Assembly: GCF_020731415.2 (NCBI RefSeq)
Contig: NZ_CP088273.1
Span: 1,307,001 to 1,371,000 of the forward strand
Reading direction: 5' to 3'
DNA from: Phyllobacterium sp. T1293
Lineage (GTDB): Bacteria > Pseudomonadota > Alphaproteobacteria > Rhizobiales > Rhizobiaceae
Length of the DNA: 64,000 nt
Position 1 is the stretch's first letter. Every line of letters begins with the position of its first letter. The notes beneath the pieces were generated by a model. The model made no database searches. It saw nothing but the letters and a program-made list of their open reading frames with translations, and had not been told where the DNA came from. Made by a program: the position numbers and the translations under genes. Positions 8,245 to 17,270 of this stretch are shown here, in pieces.

Positions 8245-8246
8245 GA

Positions 8247-9404
8247 TCAGAACCCTGCCTTTTTCGTAATAATCATTTCATCCGCATGATCCTCGACCGA
8301 AGGATCGCTCTGCCATGCGGGCATCAGAATGCGGAACGTGGTTTTGCGCGGTACGGAATCACACTCGATCACGCCCCCATGATCGCCCACAATCTTGGCA
8401 ACAAGCGCAAGGCCGAGACCCGAGCCATTGGGCTTGGTTGTGATAAACGGATCGAAAAGATGCGGCATGATATCAGGCGATACACCTGCTCCCGTGTCCT
8501 GCACGCAGAATTCCAGCGGCAGCGACACGCGATTGCGGATACCGGGGATCGACAGGCGGATACCGGGGCGGAATGCCGTCGACAGCGTGATTTCGCCGGG
8601 CTCGCTCGTGCCGATGGATTCGGCTGCATTCTTCACCAGATTAAGGAACACCTGCACCAACTGGTCGCGATTGGCGAAAACATAGGGCAGCGACGGGTCA
8701 TAATCCTCATGGAACTTGATATGGCTGGCAAAACCGTTCTTGGCGATGGCTTTCACGTGATCAAGCACGACGTGAATATTGACAGCTTCGCGCTCGATTG
8801 GTCGCTCATCGGAAAACACTTCCATACGGTCGACAAGCGAGACGATCCGGTCAGTCTCATCCGTGATCAGCCGTGTCAGCGCACGGTCATCATCATTGAG
8901 CCCGGTTTCCAACAGCTGTGCCGCACCGCGAATACCCGATAACGGGTTTTTGATTTCATGCGCCAGCATGGATGCAAGGCCAGTCACCGAGCGCGCCGCA
9001 CCGCGATGGGTCATCTGACGGTCGAGCTTCTCAGCCATGGATCGCTCTTTGAACAGGATAACGATTGAGCCCGGTGCTTCGCTGACGGGCGTGACATAAA
9101 GATCAACGATCCGGTCTTGTCCAAGACGCGGCGACGATACATCCACACGATATTCATTGATGGGCGACGGGCTTTCGCGCACCTGTTTGACCAGAGCCAG
9201 CAACGGACTGCCGAACGGCAATAGCATTTCAAGCGTATTGCGGCTCAATATACTGGCACTGGAGCGGAAAAAGGCTTCCGCATCCGCATTGGCATAGGAA
9301 ATATGCCCCGTCTCATCGAGCATGATCACTGGATGGCGGATGGCATTAAGAACAGTGCCTGCCAGCTTGTCGTCCATCGTAACATTGTCTGCCGATGTCA
9401 TCAT
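8247..9404 (-). CDS. ntrB: Nitrogen regulation sensor histidine kinase NtrB
   Basis: A 385-residue cytoplasmic kinase/phosphatase for NtrC. A PAS domain (about 15-125) precedes the H-box [11 protein letters not shown] with the phospho-acceptor His149. The ATPase part holds the N-box [10 protein letters not shown]1 DTGAGV, F-box PFITTK and G2 GSGLGLAL. No transmembrane segment is present, as expected for a kinase read out by PII proteins. The ATG at 9404 overlaps the dusB stop (ATGA), so translation is coupled; a second ATG follows at once at 9401. Confidence 0.97.
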   Translation of the reverse strand: MMTSADNVTMDDKLAGTVLNAIRHPVIMLDETGHISYANADAEAFFRSSASILSRNTLEMLLPFGSPLLALVKQVRESPSPINEYRVDVSSPRLGQDRIVDLYVTPVSEAPGSIVILFKERSMAEKLDRQMTHRGAARSVTGLASMLAHEIKNPLSGIRGAAQLLETGLNDDDRALTRLITDETDRIVSLVDRMEVFSDERPIEREAVNIHVVLDHVKAIAKNGFASHIKFHEDYDPSLPYVFANRDQLVQVFLNLVKNAAESIGTSEPGEITLSTAFRPGIRLSIPGIRNRVSLPLEFCVQDTGAGVSPDIMPHLFDPFITTKPNGSGLGLALVAKIVGDHGGVIECDSVPRKTTFRILMPAWQSDPSVEDHADEMIITKKAGF

Positions 9405-10399
9405 GCAACCTTCTTCATGTCGTGTTCGTCAGACCGCGAGAGCGCGGCATGCAGGCGTTCGGCAACCAGACGCGGGTCTGTCTCGGTCATAATCCCGGCG
9501 CGTTCAGCGGCGCTAATGGCAACACCGTGCTTTTCCAGATACCAGCCAAGATGTTTGCGCGAATGGCGAATACCTGTCTGCTCGCCATAATGGGCCAGCA
9601 TCGCCTCGTAATGGGCGACAGCGTAATCTGCAATCATATCAGTGTTTTGCCCGCTCTGATTACCATGCACGATCAATCCGGGAAGCCATGGCTGTCCATA
9701 GGAACCCCGTCCAACCATGACGGCATCGGCACCAGAAGCTTCAAGAATACCGGCTGCGTCATCCCGGTTCAGCACATCGCCATTGGCGACGAGCGGTATC
9801 GAAACCGCCTCTTTCACGGCGCGGATTGCGCGCCAATCGGCCTTGCCCTCATAGAACTGGCAGCGTGTGCGCCCATGCACCGTCACCATCTGGATTCCGG
9901 CCTGTTCGGCGCGGCTGGCAAGTTCCGGTGCATTGATGGTGTCATCGTCCCAGCCCAGCCGCATTTTCAGCGTTACAGGAACCTTGACTGCACCAATAGT
10001 CGCTTCGATAAGCGTCAAAGCATGATCGAGATCGCGCATCAGCGCCGAGCCGGAAAAACCGCCCGTCACTTTCTTGGCCGGGCAGCCCATATTGATATCG
10101 ATGATATGCGCACCCTCGCCTTCGGCAATGCGCGCGGCTTCCGCCATCCATTTTGTCTCGCGTCCAGCGATCTGCACCACGTGCGTGCCAAGACCATCAC
10201 CGCGCAGCCGCAGCAGATTGCCGCGCTCGCGCGTGCAAAGCTCCGCGCTTGCAACCATTTCAGACACAACCATGCCCGCTCCCGCTTTCCACGCCAGCTG
10301 GCGGAATGGCAGGTCGGAAACACCGGACATTGGCGCAAGGAACACCCGGTTACGCAGGACAACGCCGCCTATATCGAGTGGTTGATGCAGATCAGTCAC
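9401..10399 (-). CDS. dusB: tRNA-dihydrouridine synthase (DusB/NifR3)
   Basis: A 332-residue flavoenzyme that reduces uridine to dihydrouridine in the D-loop of tRNA with NADPH. The TIM-barrel starts with [12 protein letters not shown]; the catalytic Cys106 lies in [12 protein letters not shown] phosphate binding is by the ANGDV and [10 protein letters not shown] loops. The start used is a GTG at 10399; the first ATG is internal to the conserved barrel. It is first in the dusB-ntrB-ntrC operon, the order from which the old name nifR3 comes. It is divergent from ispDF. Confidence 0.95.
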   Translation of the reverse strand: MTDLHQPLDIGGVVLRNRVFLAPMSGVSDLPFRQLAWKAGAGMVVSEMVASAELCTRERGNLLRLRGDGLGTHVVQIAGRETKWMAEAARIAEGEGAHIIDINMGCPAKKVTGGFSGSALMRDLDHALTLIEATIGAVKVPVTLKMRLGWDDDTINAPELASRAEQAGIQMVTVHGRTRCQFYEGKADWRAIRAVKEAVSIPLVANGDVLNRDDAAGILEASGADAVMVGRGSYGQPWLPGLIVHGNQSGQNTDMIADYAVAHYEAMLAHYGEQTGIRHSRKHLGWYLEKHGVAISAAERAGIMTETDPRLVAERLHAALSRSDEHDMKKVA

Positions 10400-10564
10400 G
10401 TCACTATTGCCTGTTTCGTATGCAATTTTCCAATCGCCTATCCTTTAGACAGGAACACCTGGTTAGGCAAGGCAAAGAGCACCCAGAAGCGACTAGTTTT
10501 CGTTTAAACCTCTGGTCTTTCGCTTCGGCAACAGGTAACGCAGTTGGAAGTTACGGAGAGAAGT

Positions 10565-11785
10565 GTGGCGGCAGGTACAGACGACAGACAGATGCGGGTA
10601 GCAGCCGTCATTGTGGCGGCTGGTCGCGGAGAACGCGCGGGCCAAAGCGTTGAAGGACCAAAGCAATATCGCAGGATCGGCGGTGAAGCGGTTCTGGCGC
10701 ATACGCTGCGGGCCTTTCTCGGCTGTCCGCTCATCGATCATGTTGTTGTGGTCATCCACAAGGAAGATGAAGCGCTCTTCGCGCAGGCAGCCGGTGAGTA
10801 CGCTCTGCAGGTGACGAAAGTCACCGGCGGGCCGACACGGCAGGAATCAACCCGGCTTGGACTGCTTGCCCTCAAAGACAACGCTCCGGATCATGTGCTT
10901 ATCCATGATGGCGTGCGCCCCTTCATTTCCGCTGATCTGCTTGAACGGGTGATATTCAATCTGACGCCGCATATCGGCGTGCTGCCGGTGCTTGCGGTTT
11001 CCGATACGCTGAAGGCAGCGGGCCATGACGCCATGGTCAGCGCCACGGTTCCGCGTGCCGGGCTTTATGCCGCGCAAACGCCGCAAGCTTTCCCTTATGA
11101 GCCGATCATGGCGGCACATGATGCTGCCTTTGCCATTGGCCGTTCTGATTTCACCGATGATTCCGCCATTGCCGAATGGCAGGGTCTGCCGGTGCGCATT
11201 GTCGAGGGCTCGGCTGACAATACGAAACTCACCTGGGCAAAGGATATTGATATGGCTGATGACCGCCTGTCCGAGAGACATGCCGCCTTCCCGGATGTGC
11301 GCACCGGCAATGGCTATGATGTCCACTCCTTCGAACCCGGCAATGGCGTGACGCTCGCCGGTGTGTTCATTGAGCATGACCGCAAGCTCAACGGCCATTC
11401 CGATGCGGATGTGGCATTGCACGCCTTGACCGATGCCCTGCTTGCCACACGCGGCGCAGGCGATATCGGCACGCATTTCCCGCCATCTGACCCGCAATGG
11501 AAAGGCGCTGCCTCGCATATTTTTGTCGAACATGCGGTAAAGATCGTCAAAGCTGCGGGCGGGCGGATCGCAAATGCGGATATCACCCTGATCTGCGAGG
11601 AACCGAAAGTTGGTCCTCATCGCGCGGCAATGACTGCGGCGCTGTCAAAAATGCTTGGAATTACCCCCGACCGCGTCTCGGTGAAGGCGACAACCAACGA
11701 GAAAATGGGTTTCATCGGCCGCAAGGAAGGTATTGCCGCCATCGCCACGGCATCGGTGATCTATCCCGGCGGGTTGCCGGAATGA
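10565..11785 (+). CDS. ispDF: Bifunctional MEP-pathway enzyme IspD/IspF
   Basis: A 406-residue fusion of 2-C-methyl-D-erythritol 4-phosphate cytidylyltransferase (about 10-235; [13 protein letters not shown] nucleotide-binding loop, GPKQYRR) and 2-C-methyl-D-erythritol 2,4-cyclodiphosphate synthase (about 245-406; metal-binding GNGYDVHSF and [17 protein letters not shown]). Together they carry out steps 3 and 5 of isoprenoid precursor synthesis. The fusion is typical of alphaproteobacteria. The start is GTG 10565 with GGAG at 10555-10558; a later ATG at 10592 is possible. The stop overlaps the cinA start. Confidence 0.97.
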   Translation: MAAGTDDRQMRVAAVIVAAGRGERAGQSVEGPKQYRRIGGEAVLAHTLRAFLGCPLIDHVVVVIHKEDEALFAQAAGEYALQVTKVTGGPTRQESTRLGLLALKDNAPDHVLIHDGVRPFISADLLERVIFNLTPHIGVLPVLAVSDTLKAAGHDAMVSATVPRAGLYAAQTPQAFPYEPIMAAHDAAFAIGRSDFTDDSAIAEWQGLPVRIVEGSADNTKLTWAKDIDMADDRLSERHAAFPDVRTGNGYDVHSFEPGNGVTLAGVFIEHDRKLNGHSDADVALHALTDALLATRGAGDIGTHFPPSDPQWKGAASHIFVEHAVKIVKAAGGRIANADITLICEEPKVGPHRAAMTAALSKMLGITPDRVSVKATTNEKMGFIGRKEGIAAIATASVIYPGGLPE

Positions 11786-12273
11786 GCGGGCTCATCGCAG
11801 AGGCAAAAGCCATCGCGGTTCTTGAAGCCTGCCGTGCCAAAGGTATTTTACTGGCGACGGCGGAATCCTGCACGGGCGGGCTGATTGCGGCCTCCCTTAC
11901 CGACATGGCAGGTTCGTCCGACGTGGTGGATCGCGGCTTCGTCACCTACTCCAACGAAGCCAAACACGACATGCTGGGTGTCCCCTCCGAACTCATAGAC
12001 ACGCATGGCGCCGTATCGGAAGAAGTGGCGCTTGCCATGGCAGCGGGCGTGTTGAAACATTCCCGCGCCGGCATTGCCGTATCGGTCACGGGCGTTGCTG
12101 GTCCCGGTGGCGGCTCTGCCGCAAAGCCGGTTGGTCTTGTCTGGTTTGGTGTTGCCCTCAAAGGACAGGCCCCACAGGCTGTGCGCCATATTTTCCCGGA
12201 TCATGGCCGCGCAAGCATCCGCCACGCTGCAGTTAACACGGCGCTCGATCTGGTGCTGAGAACACTTGCCTGA
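11782..12273 (+). CDS. pncC: Nicotinamide-nucleotide amidohydrolase (CinA C-terminal domain, PncC)
   Basis: A 163-residue protein made only of the CinA C-terminal domain. It has the motifs [18 protein letters not shown] and [18 protein letters not shown]. The family removes the amide from NMN, recycling the pyridine nucleotide to nicotinate mononucleotide. The ATG overlaps the ispDF stop (ATGA). The N-terminal COG1058 domain of full CinA is absent, which is normal for stand-alone PncC proteins. Confidence 0.93.
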   Translation: MSGLIAEAKAIAVLEACRAKGILLATAESCTGGLIAASLTDMAGSSDVVDRGFVTYSNEAKHDMLGVPSELIDTHGAVSEEVALAMAAGVLKHSRAGIAVSVTGVAGPGGGSAAKPVGLVWFGVALKGQAPQAVRHIFPDHGRASIRHAAVNTALDLVLRTLA

Positions 12274-12275
12274 AA

Positions 12276-12704
12276 TCAGCTGCGCGTTACGCGGTAAGCC
12301 ATGCCGATTGCCTCCGGCGTCACAGGCTCAAAGCCAAATTTTGCATAGAGATATTTTGCCGGACCGTCCGCGACGAGACTGACATAGGCACCCTCCTGCC
12401 CTTCCGCATCGAGATAAGCTTTTAGCGCCGTCATGATCCTTTTGCCAAGCCCGCGAGCCTGATGTTCCGGATCAACAGCAATATCCACCACCTGATAAAA
12501 ACAACCGCGATCACCGACGATACGGCCCATGCCGACAGCCTTGCCATCGAGTTTAATCGTCACGCCGCAAATCGTATTCGGCAGACCGATGGCTGCCGCT
12601 TCCCTGCTCTTTGGGCTTAAGCCTGAAATCAAACGCAACCGGCAGTAATCGTCAATGGATGGTGTTTCCATATGAACTGTAAAATCGGAATCACTGCGGC
12701 TCAT
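12276..12704 (-). CDS. GNAT family N-acetyltransferase
   Basis: A 142-residue single-domain acetyltransferase. The acetyl-CoA loop is in VDIAVDPEHQARGLGKRIM (the Q-x-x-G-x-G/K pattern, here QARGLGKR), with the C-terminal fold continuing through AKYLYAKFGFEP. The substrate cannot be told from the sequence. It is convergent with pncC (2 bases apart). The ATG at 12704 follows an AGGAGACAAGG-like ribosome site. Confidence 0.88.
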   Translation of the reverse strand: MSRSDSDFTVHMETPSIDDYCRLRLISGLSPKSREAAAIGLPNTICGVTIKLDGKAVGMGRIVGDRGCFYQVVDIAVDPEHQARGLGKRIMTALKAYLDAEGQEGAYVSLVADGPAKYLYAKFGFEPVTPEAIGMAYRVTRS

Positions 12705-12788
12705 CCTTGTCTCCTATACTGATTGCGCTCTTGCTTTAACTGAATCGCCCCGCCGCGATCAATCGCTTGATGTGCCAAAAATATTGCA

Positions 12789-13087
12789 TGTTCGTGGTTC
12801 GACATAACAGCCATGAGGGAGATGGGTGGATGCGAGATAATCGCAAAGGGTGCAGAACTTGACTCTCCGCACTCCACATTCTTCGTCATCCTCGGGCTTG
12901 ACCCGAGGACCCATTATTCAAAAGTGCCGAGTGTCCAGTTTCGTTTGATTTCTTAGCGGTGGGTCCTCGGGTCAAGCCCGAAGATGACGGTGTTGGGGGG
13001 TGATGAAAGGGGGCTAAGTTCTGCACCCTTTGCGATTATCTCGTATCCACCCAACTCCCTCATGGCTGTTATGTTGAACCACGAACC
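12789..13087. repeat. Long nested palindromic repeat element
   Basis: Arms of 72 bases at 12789-12860 and 13016-13087 are inverted copies of each other with about four mismatches. They begin with the family motif TTCGTGGTTCGACA and contain CCATGAGGGAG. Between them lies an unrelated inner palindrome (12885-12988). Together they fill most of the 430-base space between the acetyltransferase and the RatA-like gene; no gene is seen there. Confidence 0.9.
12885..12988. repeat. Inner palindromic repeat (CTCGGGCTTGACCCGAGGAC type)
   Basis: A 29-base arm (12885-12913) and its inverted copy (12960-12988, one mismatch) flank a 46-base centre. Each arm also contains a smaller dyad. The motif CTCGGGCTTGACCCGAGGAC is a frequent intergenic repeat in rhizobial-type genomes (known from memory). 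It sits inside the spacer of the larger element. Confidence 0.85.
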
Positions 13088-13134
13088 ACCAATAATACAT
13101 CTACTTAGCCGGAGAAATAAATCAAATATGGGCT

Positions 13135-13593
13135 CTAAGGTCCCCGCCCATAAATCTGATCGGCGCGTTTTTCAAATGCTTCGGTGAATTTCCGGAAGGC
13201 AATATCGAACATCGATCCCATCAAAAAGCCGAGCGTGCGGCTTTTGAATTCATAATCAATATAGAATTTTACCTCGGAATGTTCAGGATTCGCCAATGGC
13301 ACGAACTGCCATTTATTGTCGAGATAACGGAACGGACCATCAATATATTTGGTCTCGATGACCTTCTCATCCGGCTTGAGCAGAACCTGACTGGTAAATG
13401 TCTCGCGGATCAGTTTGTAGCCGACAGTCATATCGGCGATCAGCAGGGTTTTGCCGTCCCGTTCCTTGCGCGAGCGCACTTTCAGGCTTTCGCACATGGG
13501 CAGAAACTGCGGATAGCTTTCCACATCGGCGACCAGATCAAACATCTGCTCGGCCCGATGCACCACGGGGCGTGTCGTATCGAATTTCGGCAT
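13135..13593 (-). CDS. RatA/Coq10-type START-domain protein
   Basis: A 152-residue protein of the polyketide cyclase / SRPBCC fold. It starts HRAEQMFDLVADVESYPQF, the hallmark of the Coq10/RatA group, and ends with a long C-terminal helix. In mitochondria and alphaproteobacteria the Coq10 branch binds ubiquinone and aids its use in respiration; the E. coli RatA branch was described as a ribosome-associating toxin. In alphaproteobacteria next to lipA the quinone role is more likely (inference). It starts 4 bases after the lipA stop, so it is probably cotranscribed. Confidence 0.88.
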   Translation of the reverse strand: MPKFDTTRPVVHRAEQMFDLVADVESYPQFLPMCESLKVRSRKERDGKTLLIADMTVGYKLIRETFTSQVLLKPDEKVIETKYIDGPFRYLDNKWQFVPLANPEHSEVKFYIDYEFKSRTLGFLMGSMFDIAFRKFTEAFEKRADQIYGRGP

Positions 13594-13597
13594 TCAG

Positions 13598-14563
13598 TTA
13601 GCTTCTGTTGGCGTGCAGCGCCTCGCGTGCAGCCTTCAGCTTGGCGAAATCATCACCCGCATGGTGCGATGAACGGGTCAGCGGGCTTGATGCGACCACG
13701 AGGAAACCCTTGGTCTTGGCAATCGTCGCATAGGATTTGAATTCATCCGGCGTGACGTAATTGAGAACCGGGTGATGCTTGCGCGTTGGCTGCAGATACT
13801 GGCCGATGGTCATGAAATCCACATTGGCAGAACGCAGATCATCCATAAGCTGCAGAACTTCGTTCCGCTCCTCACCAAGGCCGACCATGATGCCGGATTT
13901 GGTGAAAATTGTCGGATCAAGTTCCTTCACCCGCTGCAACAGGCGGATGGAGTGGAAGTAACGGGCACCCGGACGCACTTTGAGATAGTTGGAAGGCACG
14001 GTTTCGAGATTGTGGTTGAACACATCGGGGCGCGCAGCAACAACGATCTCCAGAGCGCCATCCTTGCGCAGGAAGTCAGGCGTCAGGATTTCAATAGTGG
14101 TGCCGGGTGAAATCTCGCGGATTGCGTTGATAACGTCGGCAAAATGCTGGGCGCCACCATCCGGTAGATCGTCGCGATCCACTGATGTAATGACCACATG
14201 GGTCAGGCCCATCTTCTTGACGGCCTTGCCGACATTTTCAGGCTCATTCGGATCAAGCGCCGTCGGCAATCCGGTGGCAACATTGCAGAACGCGCAGGCG
14301 CGTGTGCAAATCTCGCCCATGATCATGAAGGTCGCGTGCTTCTTGTCCCAGCACTCGCCGATATTGGGGCAGCCGGCCTCTTCGCAAACCGTGACGAGAT
14401 TATGCGAGCGGACGATATCGCGCGTTTCCGAATAACCCTTGGAAACAGGCGCCTTGACGCGAATCCAGTCCGGCTTCTTCAGAAGCTCCGTATCCGGTCG
14501 ATGCGCCTTTTCAGGATGCCGCAGGCGCCGTTTTTGATCGATCGTATCGAGAACCGTTACCAT
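13598..14563 (-). CDS. lipA: Lipoyl synthase
   Basis: A 321-residue radical SAM enzyme that inserts two sulfurs into protein-bound octanoyl groups. The auxiliary cluster cysteines are Cys60, Cys65 and Cys71 ([12 protein letters not shown]); the radical SAM cysteines are Cys86, Cys90 and Cys93 (CTRACAFC); the C-terminal serine motif is [12 protein letters not shown]. The ATG at 14563 is preferred over the GTG one codon before. It lies just downstream of the pyruvate dehydrogenase genes, whose E2 and E1-beta subunits carry the lipoyl groups it makes. Confidence 0.98.
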   Translation of the reverse strand: MVTVLDTIDQKRRLRHPEKAHRPDTELLKKPDWIRVKAPVSKGYSETRDIVRSHNLVTVCEEAGCPNIGECWDKKHATFMIMGEICTRACAFCNVATGLPTALDPNEPENVGKAVKKMGLTHVVITSVDRDDLPDGGAQHFADVINAIREISPGTTIEILTPDFLRKDGALEIVVAARPDVFNHNLETVPSNYLKVRPGARYFHSIRLLQRVKELDPTIFTKSGIMVGLGEERNEVLQLMDDLRSANVDFMTIGQYLQPTRKHHPVLNYVTPDEFKSYATIAKTKGFLVVASSPLTRSSHHAGDDFAKLKAAREALHANRS

Positions 14564-14572
14564 CACAATGTC

Positions 14573-14851
14573 CTAGTTTGAGGATCTGGCTTTGCCAAAA
14601 ATCCACAGAATGATAATTGCACCAGCAGTCGCAACGATCAGATTTCCAAAAAAGCCGTAAAAGTTGAAATTCAACAATCCGGCAAGTGTGCCACCAACGA
14701 AAGACCCGGCAATACCAACAAGAATATTGGTGAACAAGCCATGATTACGGCTCATTGCCTTTTCCGCGATATATCCGGCGATAAAACCGATGAGCAGCAT
14801 TCCGAAGAAACCGACACCGGGCATGCTCATGATACCAACTGGCTGATCCAT
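14573..14851 (-). CDS. GlsB/YeaQ/YmgE family stress-response membrane protein
   Basis: A 92-residue protein with three glycine-rich helices (GFFGMLLIGFIAGYIAEKAM, FTNILVGIAGSFVGGTLAG, LIVATAGAIIILWIFG). The family, also named transglycosylase-associated, is linked to envelope or acid stress, but no biochemical role is fixed. It is followed after 9 bases by lipA and preceded by another small membrane protein. Confidence 0.85.
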   Translation of the reverse strand: MDQPVGIMSMPGVGFFGMLLIGFIAGYIAEKAMSRNHGLFTNILVGIAGSFVGGTLAGLLNFNFYGFFGNLIVATAGAIIILWIFGKARSSN

Positions 14852-14866
14852 TTTTCCTCGCTCGCT

Positions 14867-15130
14867 CTATCGTCCTGACGCAATCGCAATGGCGCGAAAC
14901 ACCAGAGCCCATATAACACCGAAAAGGAAACCACCCAACCCGCAGGCCAAAGTCACCGTCCACACTCCGGCCCAACCGCCAATGGCGTTGCCATTGATGG
15001 ATATGGTGTTGCCGGAAAGCAGACTCAAGGCGGATGCTGCAAACCCCAGCCCAAAGCCGATCAGTGTCGACCATTTGAGGATTGCCCATGACAGGCGAAC
15101 CCAGGGTTTGCTATCCTTGATGGTGACCAA
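14867..15130 (-). CDS. Small membrane protein, unknown
   Basis: An 87-residue protein with two hydrophobic helices (STLIGFGLGFAASALSLL and VWTVTLACGLGGFLFGVIW). The best available start is a TTG at 15130; no ATG or GTG exists nearby in frame. It lies 23 bases after lpdA and 15 bases before the GlsB-type gene, so it is probably part of the same transcript. I recognise no family. Confidence 0.6.
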   Translation of the reverse strand: MVTIKDSKPWVRLSWAILKWSTLIGFGLGFAASALSLLSGNTISINGNAIGGWAGVWTVTLACGLGGFLFGVIWALVFRAIAIASGR

Positions 15131-15153
15131 CGGGCCGGTAATCCTTTCGCAAA

Positions 15154-16599
15154 TCAGGCGTTCAACACGCGTCCATAGGCATCCAGCACACTTTCCTTCA
15201 TCGTCTCCGACAGCGTCGGATGCGGGAAGATCGTGTGCATCAGTTCTTCTTCCGTGGTTTCAAGGTTCATCGCGACGACAAAACCCTGAATGAGTTCAGT
15301 GACTTCCGCCCCAACCAGATGCGCGCCAAGGAGCTGGCCTGTTTTCTTGTCGAAAACCGTCTTGACCATGCCCTGATCTTCACCAAGCGCAATCGCCTTG
15401 CCATTGGCAACGAAGGGGAAGCGGCCAACGCGGATATCATAGCCTTCGGCCTTGGCCTTGGCTTCGGTCAGACCGACGGAAGCAACTTGTGGGTTGCAAT
15501 AGGTGCAGCCCGGAATTTTTGCCTTGTCCATCGGATGGACATTCGGCAATCCGGCGATTTTTTCCACGCAGATAACAGCCTCGTGCTCGGCCTTGTGCGC
15601 CAGCATGGGCGGTCCAGCCACGTCGCCAATGGCATAAACGCCCGGAACATTGGTCTTGCCGTAGGGATCGATGACAATGCAGCCGCGATCTGTCTTGATG
15701 CCAAGTGCTTCAAGGCCAATATTTTCAATATTGCCCTGAACGCCGACCGCCGAAACCATACGGTCTGCGGTGATCTTTTCGACCTTGCCATCCTTCTTTT
15801 CCACATGGGCGGTGATGGAGTTGGCCGATTTTTCAACCTTGGTGACTTTGGCATCAAGGATGATCTTCATGCCCTGCTTTTCGAACTGCTTGCGGGCGAA
15901 ATTGGAAATTTCCGTATCTTCGACAGGCATGACCTGCGACATCACTTCGACTACAGTCACATCAACACCCATGGTGCGATAGAACGATGCAAATTCGATG
16001 CCGATAGCGCCCGAGCCCATGACCAGCAGCGACTTTGGCATTTCTTCCGGCTTCATCGCCTCGAAATAGGTCCAGATCAGCTTGCCATCCGGCTCGATAC
16101 CCGGCAGCGCGCGCGGACGGGCGCCGGTTGCGATGATGATGTGTTTTGCCGTGTAGGTGCCCTCGCCCAAGGCATTCTTGGGCAATGGGGCCTGTGGCTC
16201 CATCGGCTTCTTGGTGGTCTTGGAGACGATGATTTCACCCGGCTTGGTCAGCTTGGCTTCGCCCCAGATGACATCGACCTTGTTCTTCTTCATCAGGAAG
16301 CCGACGCCGCCATTCATCCGCTCGGCAATGCCGCGCGAGCGCGCAACGATTGCCTTGAGGTCAGCTGTTACGCTGCCTTCGATCTTCAGGCCGTAATTCT
16401 TGGCATGTTCGGCATAGTGGAAGATTTCAGCAGAGCGGAGCAGCGCCTTTGTCGGGATACAGCCCCAGTTGGAGCAGATACCAGCGAGATGCTCGCGCTC
16501 CACAATGGCGGTCTTCAATCCCAGCTGGGCGGAACGGATAGCAGCGATATAGCCGCCCGGACCGGAACCAATGATGATCACGTCGTAATTATTGGCCAA
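15154..16599 (-). CDS. lpdA: Dihydrolipoyl dehydrogenase (E3 of pyruvate dehydrogenase)
   Basis: A 481-residue flavoprotein that reoxidises dihydrolipoyl groups with NAD. It has the FAD loop GSGPGG, the redox disulfide Cys42/Cys47 in ICSNWGCIPT, a second dinucleotide fold (VMGSGAIGIEFA), and the C-terminal active-site HPTLSE. The start is a TTG at 16599 preceded by AGGAGG; no ATG lies close by. An uncommon feature is the loop sequence AGICSNWGCIP instead of the usual GGTCLNVGCIP; it marks the LpdA type of alphaproteobacterial pdh clusters. Confidence 0.96.
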   Translation of the reverse strand: MANNYDVIIIGSGPGGYIAAIRSAQLGLKTAIVEREHLAGICSNWGCIPTKALLRSAEIFHYAEHAKNYGLKIEGSVTADLKAIVARSRGIAERMNGGVGFLMKKNKVDVIWGEAKLTKPGEIIVSKTTKKPMEPQAPLPKNALGEGTYTAKHIIIATGARPRALPGIEPDGKLIWTYFEAMKPEEMPKSLLVMGSGAIGIEFASFYRTMGVDVTVVEVMSQVMPVEDTEISNFARKQFEKQGMKIILDAKVTKVEKSANSITAHVEKKDGKVEKITADRMVSAVGVQGNIENIGLEALGIKTDRGCIVIDPYGKTNVPGVYAIGDVAGPPMLAHKAEHEAVICVEKIAGLPNVHPMDKAKIPGCTYCNPQVASVGLTEAKAKAEGYDIRVGRFPFVANGKAIALGEDQGMVKTVFDKKTGQLLGAHLVGAEVTELIQGFVVAMNLETTEEELMHTIFPHPTLSETMKESVLDAYGRVLNA

Positions 16600-16623
16600 G
16601 ACTCGGGTCCTCCTAAGACTGAA

Positions 16624-17262
16624 CTAAATATCGAGTATGCCTCGAACGATTGGTGCAATGGCTTTGCCGATTGCCCGTGTATTGTCTCTATCCAGATGCA
16701 CGCCATCGACAGGCGATGTTCTTGCCACCGATCCCGCATCGAAAAAGCCGCAAGCGGCCTCTTTGGCGGCATCGTCATAATAGGCTGAGAGCAGGCGCGA
16801 CTGCTCGATACCCTGCTCGAACACCAGCCTGAATTCCGGCCCGCCCGTATCGCCAAGTGCTGGCGGCGACATGATCAGGATATCGGGTGCTCTCACACCA
16901 AGCTGGTAAGGCGCAGTGCGTACAATCTCGATCAGCCGCTGCATACCGCGTTTGGTGCCCAAGGCATTGCCGCAGATAAATGTCTTCATGTCGTTGGTGC
17001 CGAGCATGATGATGACAAGATCAAGCGGGAAATGCGTGCCAAGCGCCGTGGTCAGCGTCTTGGCAGCATTGCGCTCAAATCCTGAAAGATGATCGTCAAA
17101 GGCGGTTGTCCGCCCGTTCAGACCATCGGCAACAATATTCACGCTGTTGCCAAGCTCCGCCTGCAAAACCTGCGGCCACCGGTCCTCCAGCGCATGACGC
17201 CCTGACCCGTCAGGGATATACCCCCAGGTCAGAGAATCGCCATAGCAGAGAACCGTTTTCAT
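16624..17262 (-). CDS. SGNH/GDSL hydrolase within the pdh operon
   Basis: A 212-residue esterase-fold protein: block I YGDSLTWG with nucleophile Ser10, block III GTND (oxyanion Asn), and block V DGVHLD with the catalytic Asp and His. It has no signal peptide, so it acts in the cytoplasm. It resembles arylesterase/acyl-CoA thioesterase I-type enzymes; the substrate is unknown. It lies 8 bases after pdhC and 24 bases before lpdA, so it should be made together with the pyruvate dehydrogenase complex. Confidence 0.9.
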   Translation of the reverse strand: MKTVLCYGDSLTWGYIPDGSGRHALEDRWPQVLQAELGNSVNIVADGLNGRTTAFDDHLSGFERNAAKTLTTALGTHFPLDLVIIMLGTNDMKTFICGNALGTKRGMQRLIEIVRTAPYQLGVRAPDILIMSPPALGDTGGPEFRLVFEQGIEQSRLLSAYYDDAAKEAACGFFDAGSVARTSPVDGVHLDRDNTRAIGKAIAPIVRGILDI

Positions 17263-17270
17263 TGGCGGCC

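Noticed and set aside
9395..10507. A 370-residue open frame opposite dusB
   Set aside because: Antisense shadow of dusB with no family features.
12984..13187. Small open frame within the nested repeat
   Set aside because: It is repeat DNA read by chance; no ribosome site, and its translation mirrors the repeat arms.
15220..16788. A 522-residue open frame on the plus strand opposite lpdA
   Set aside because: It mirrors the codon pattern of lpdA, has no ribosome site and no recognisable domain; it is a shadow of the real gene.
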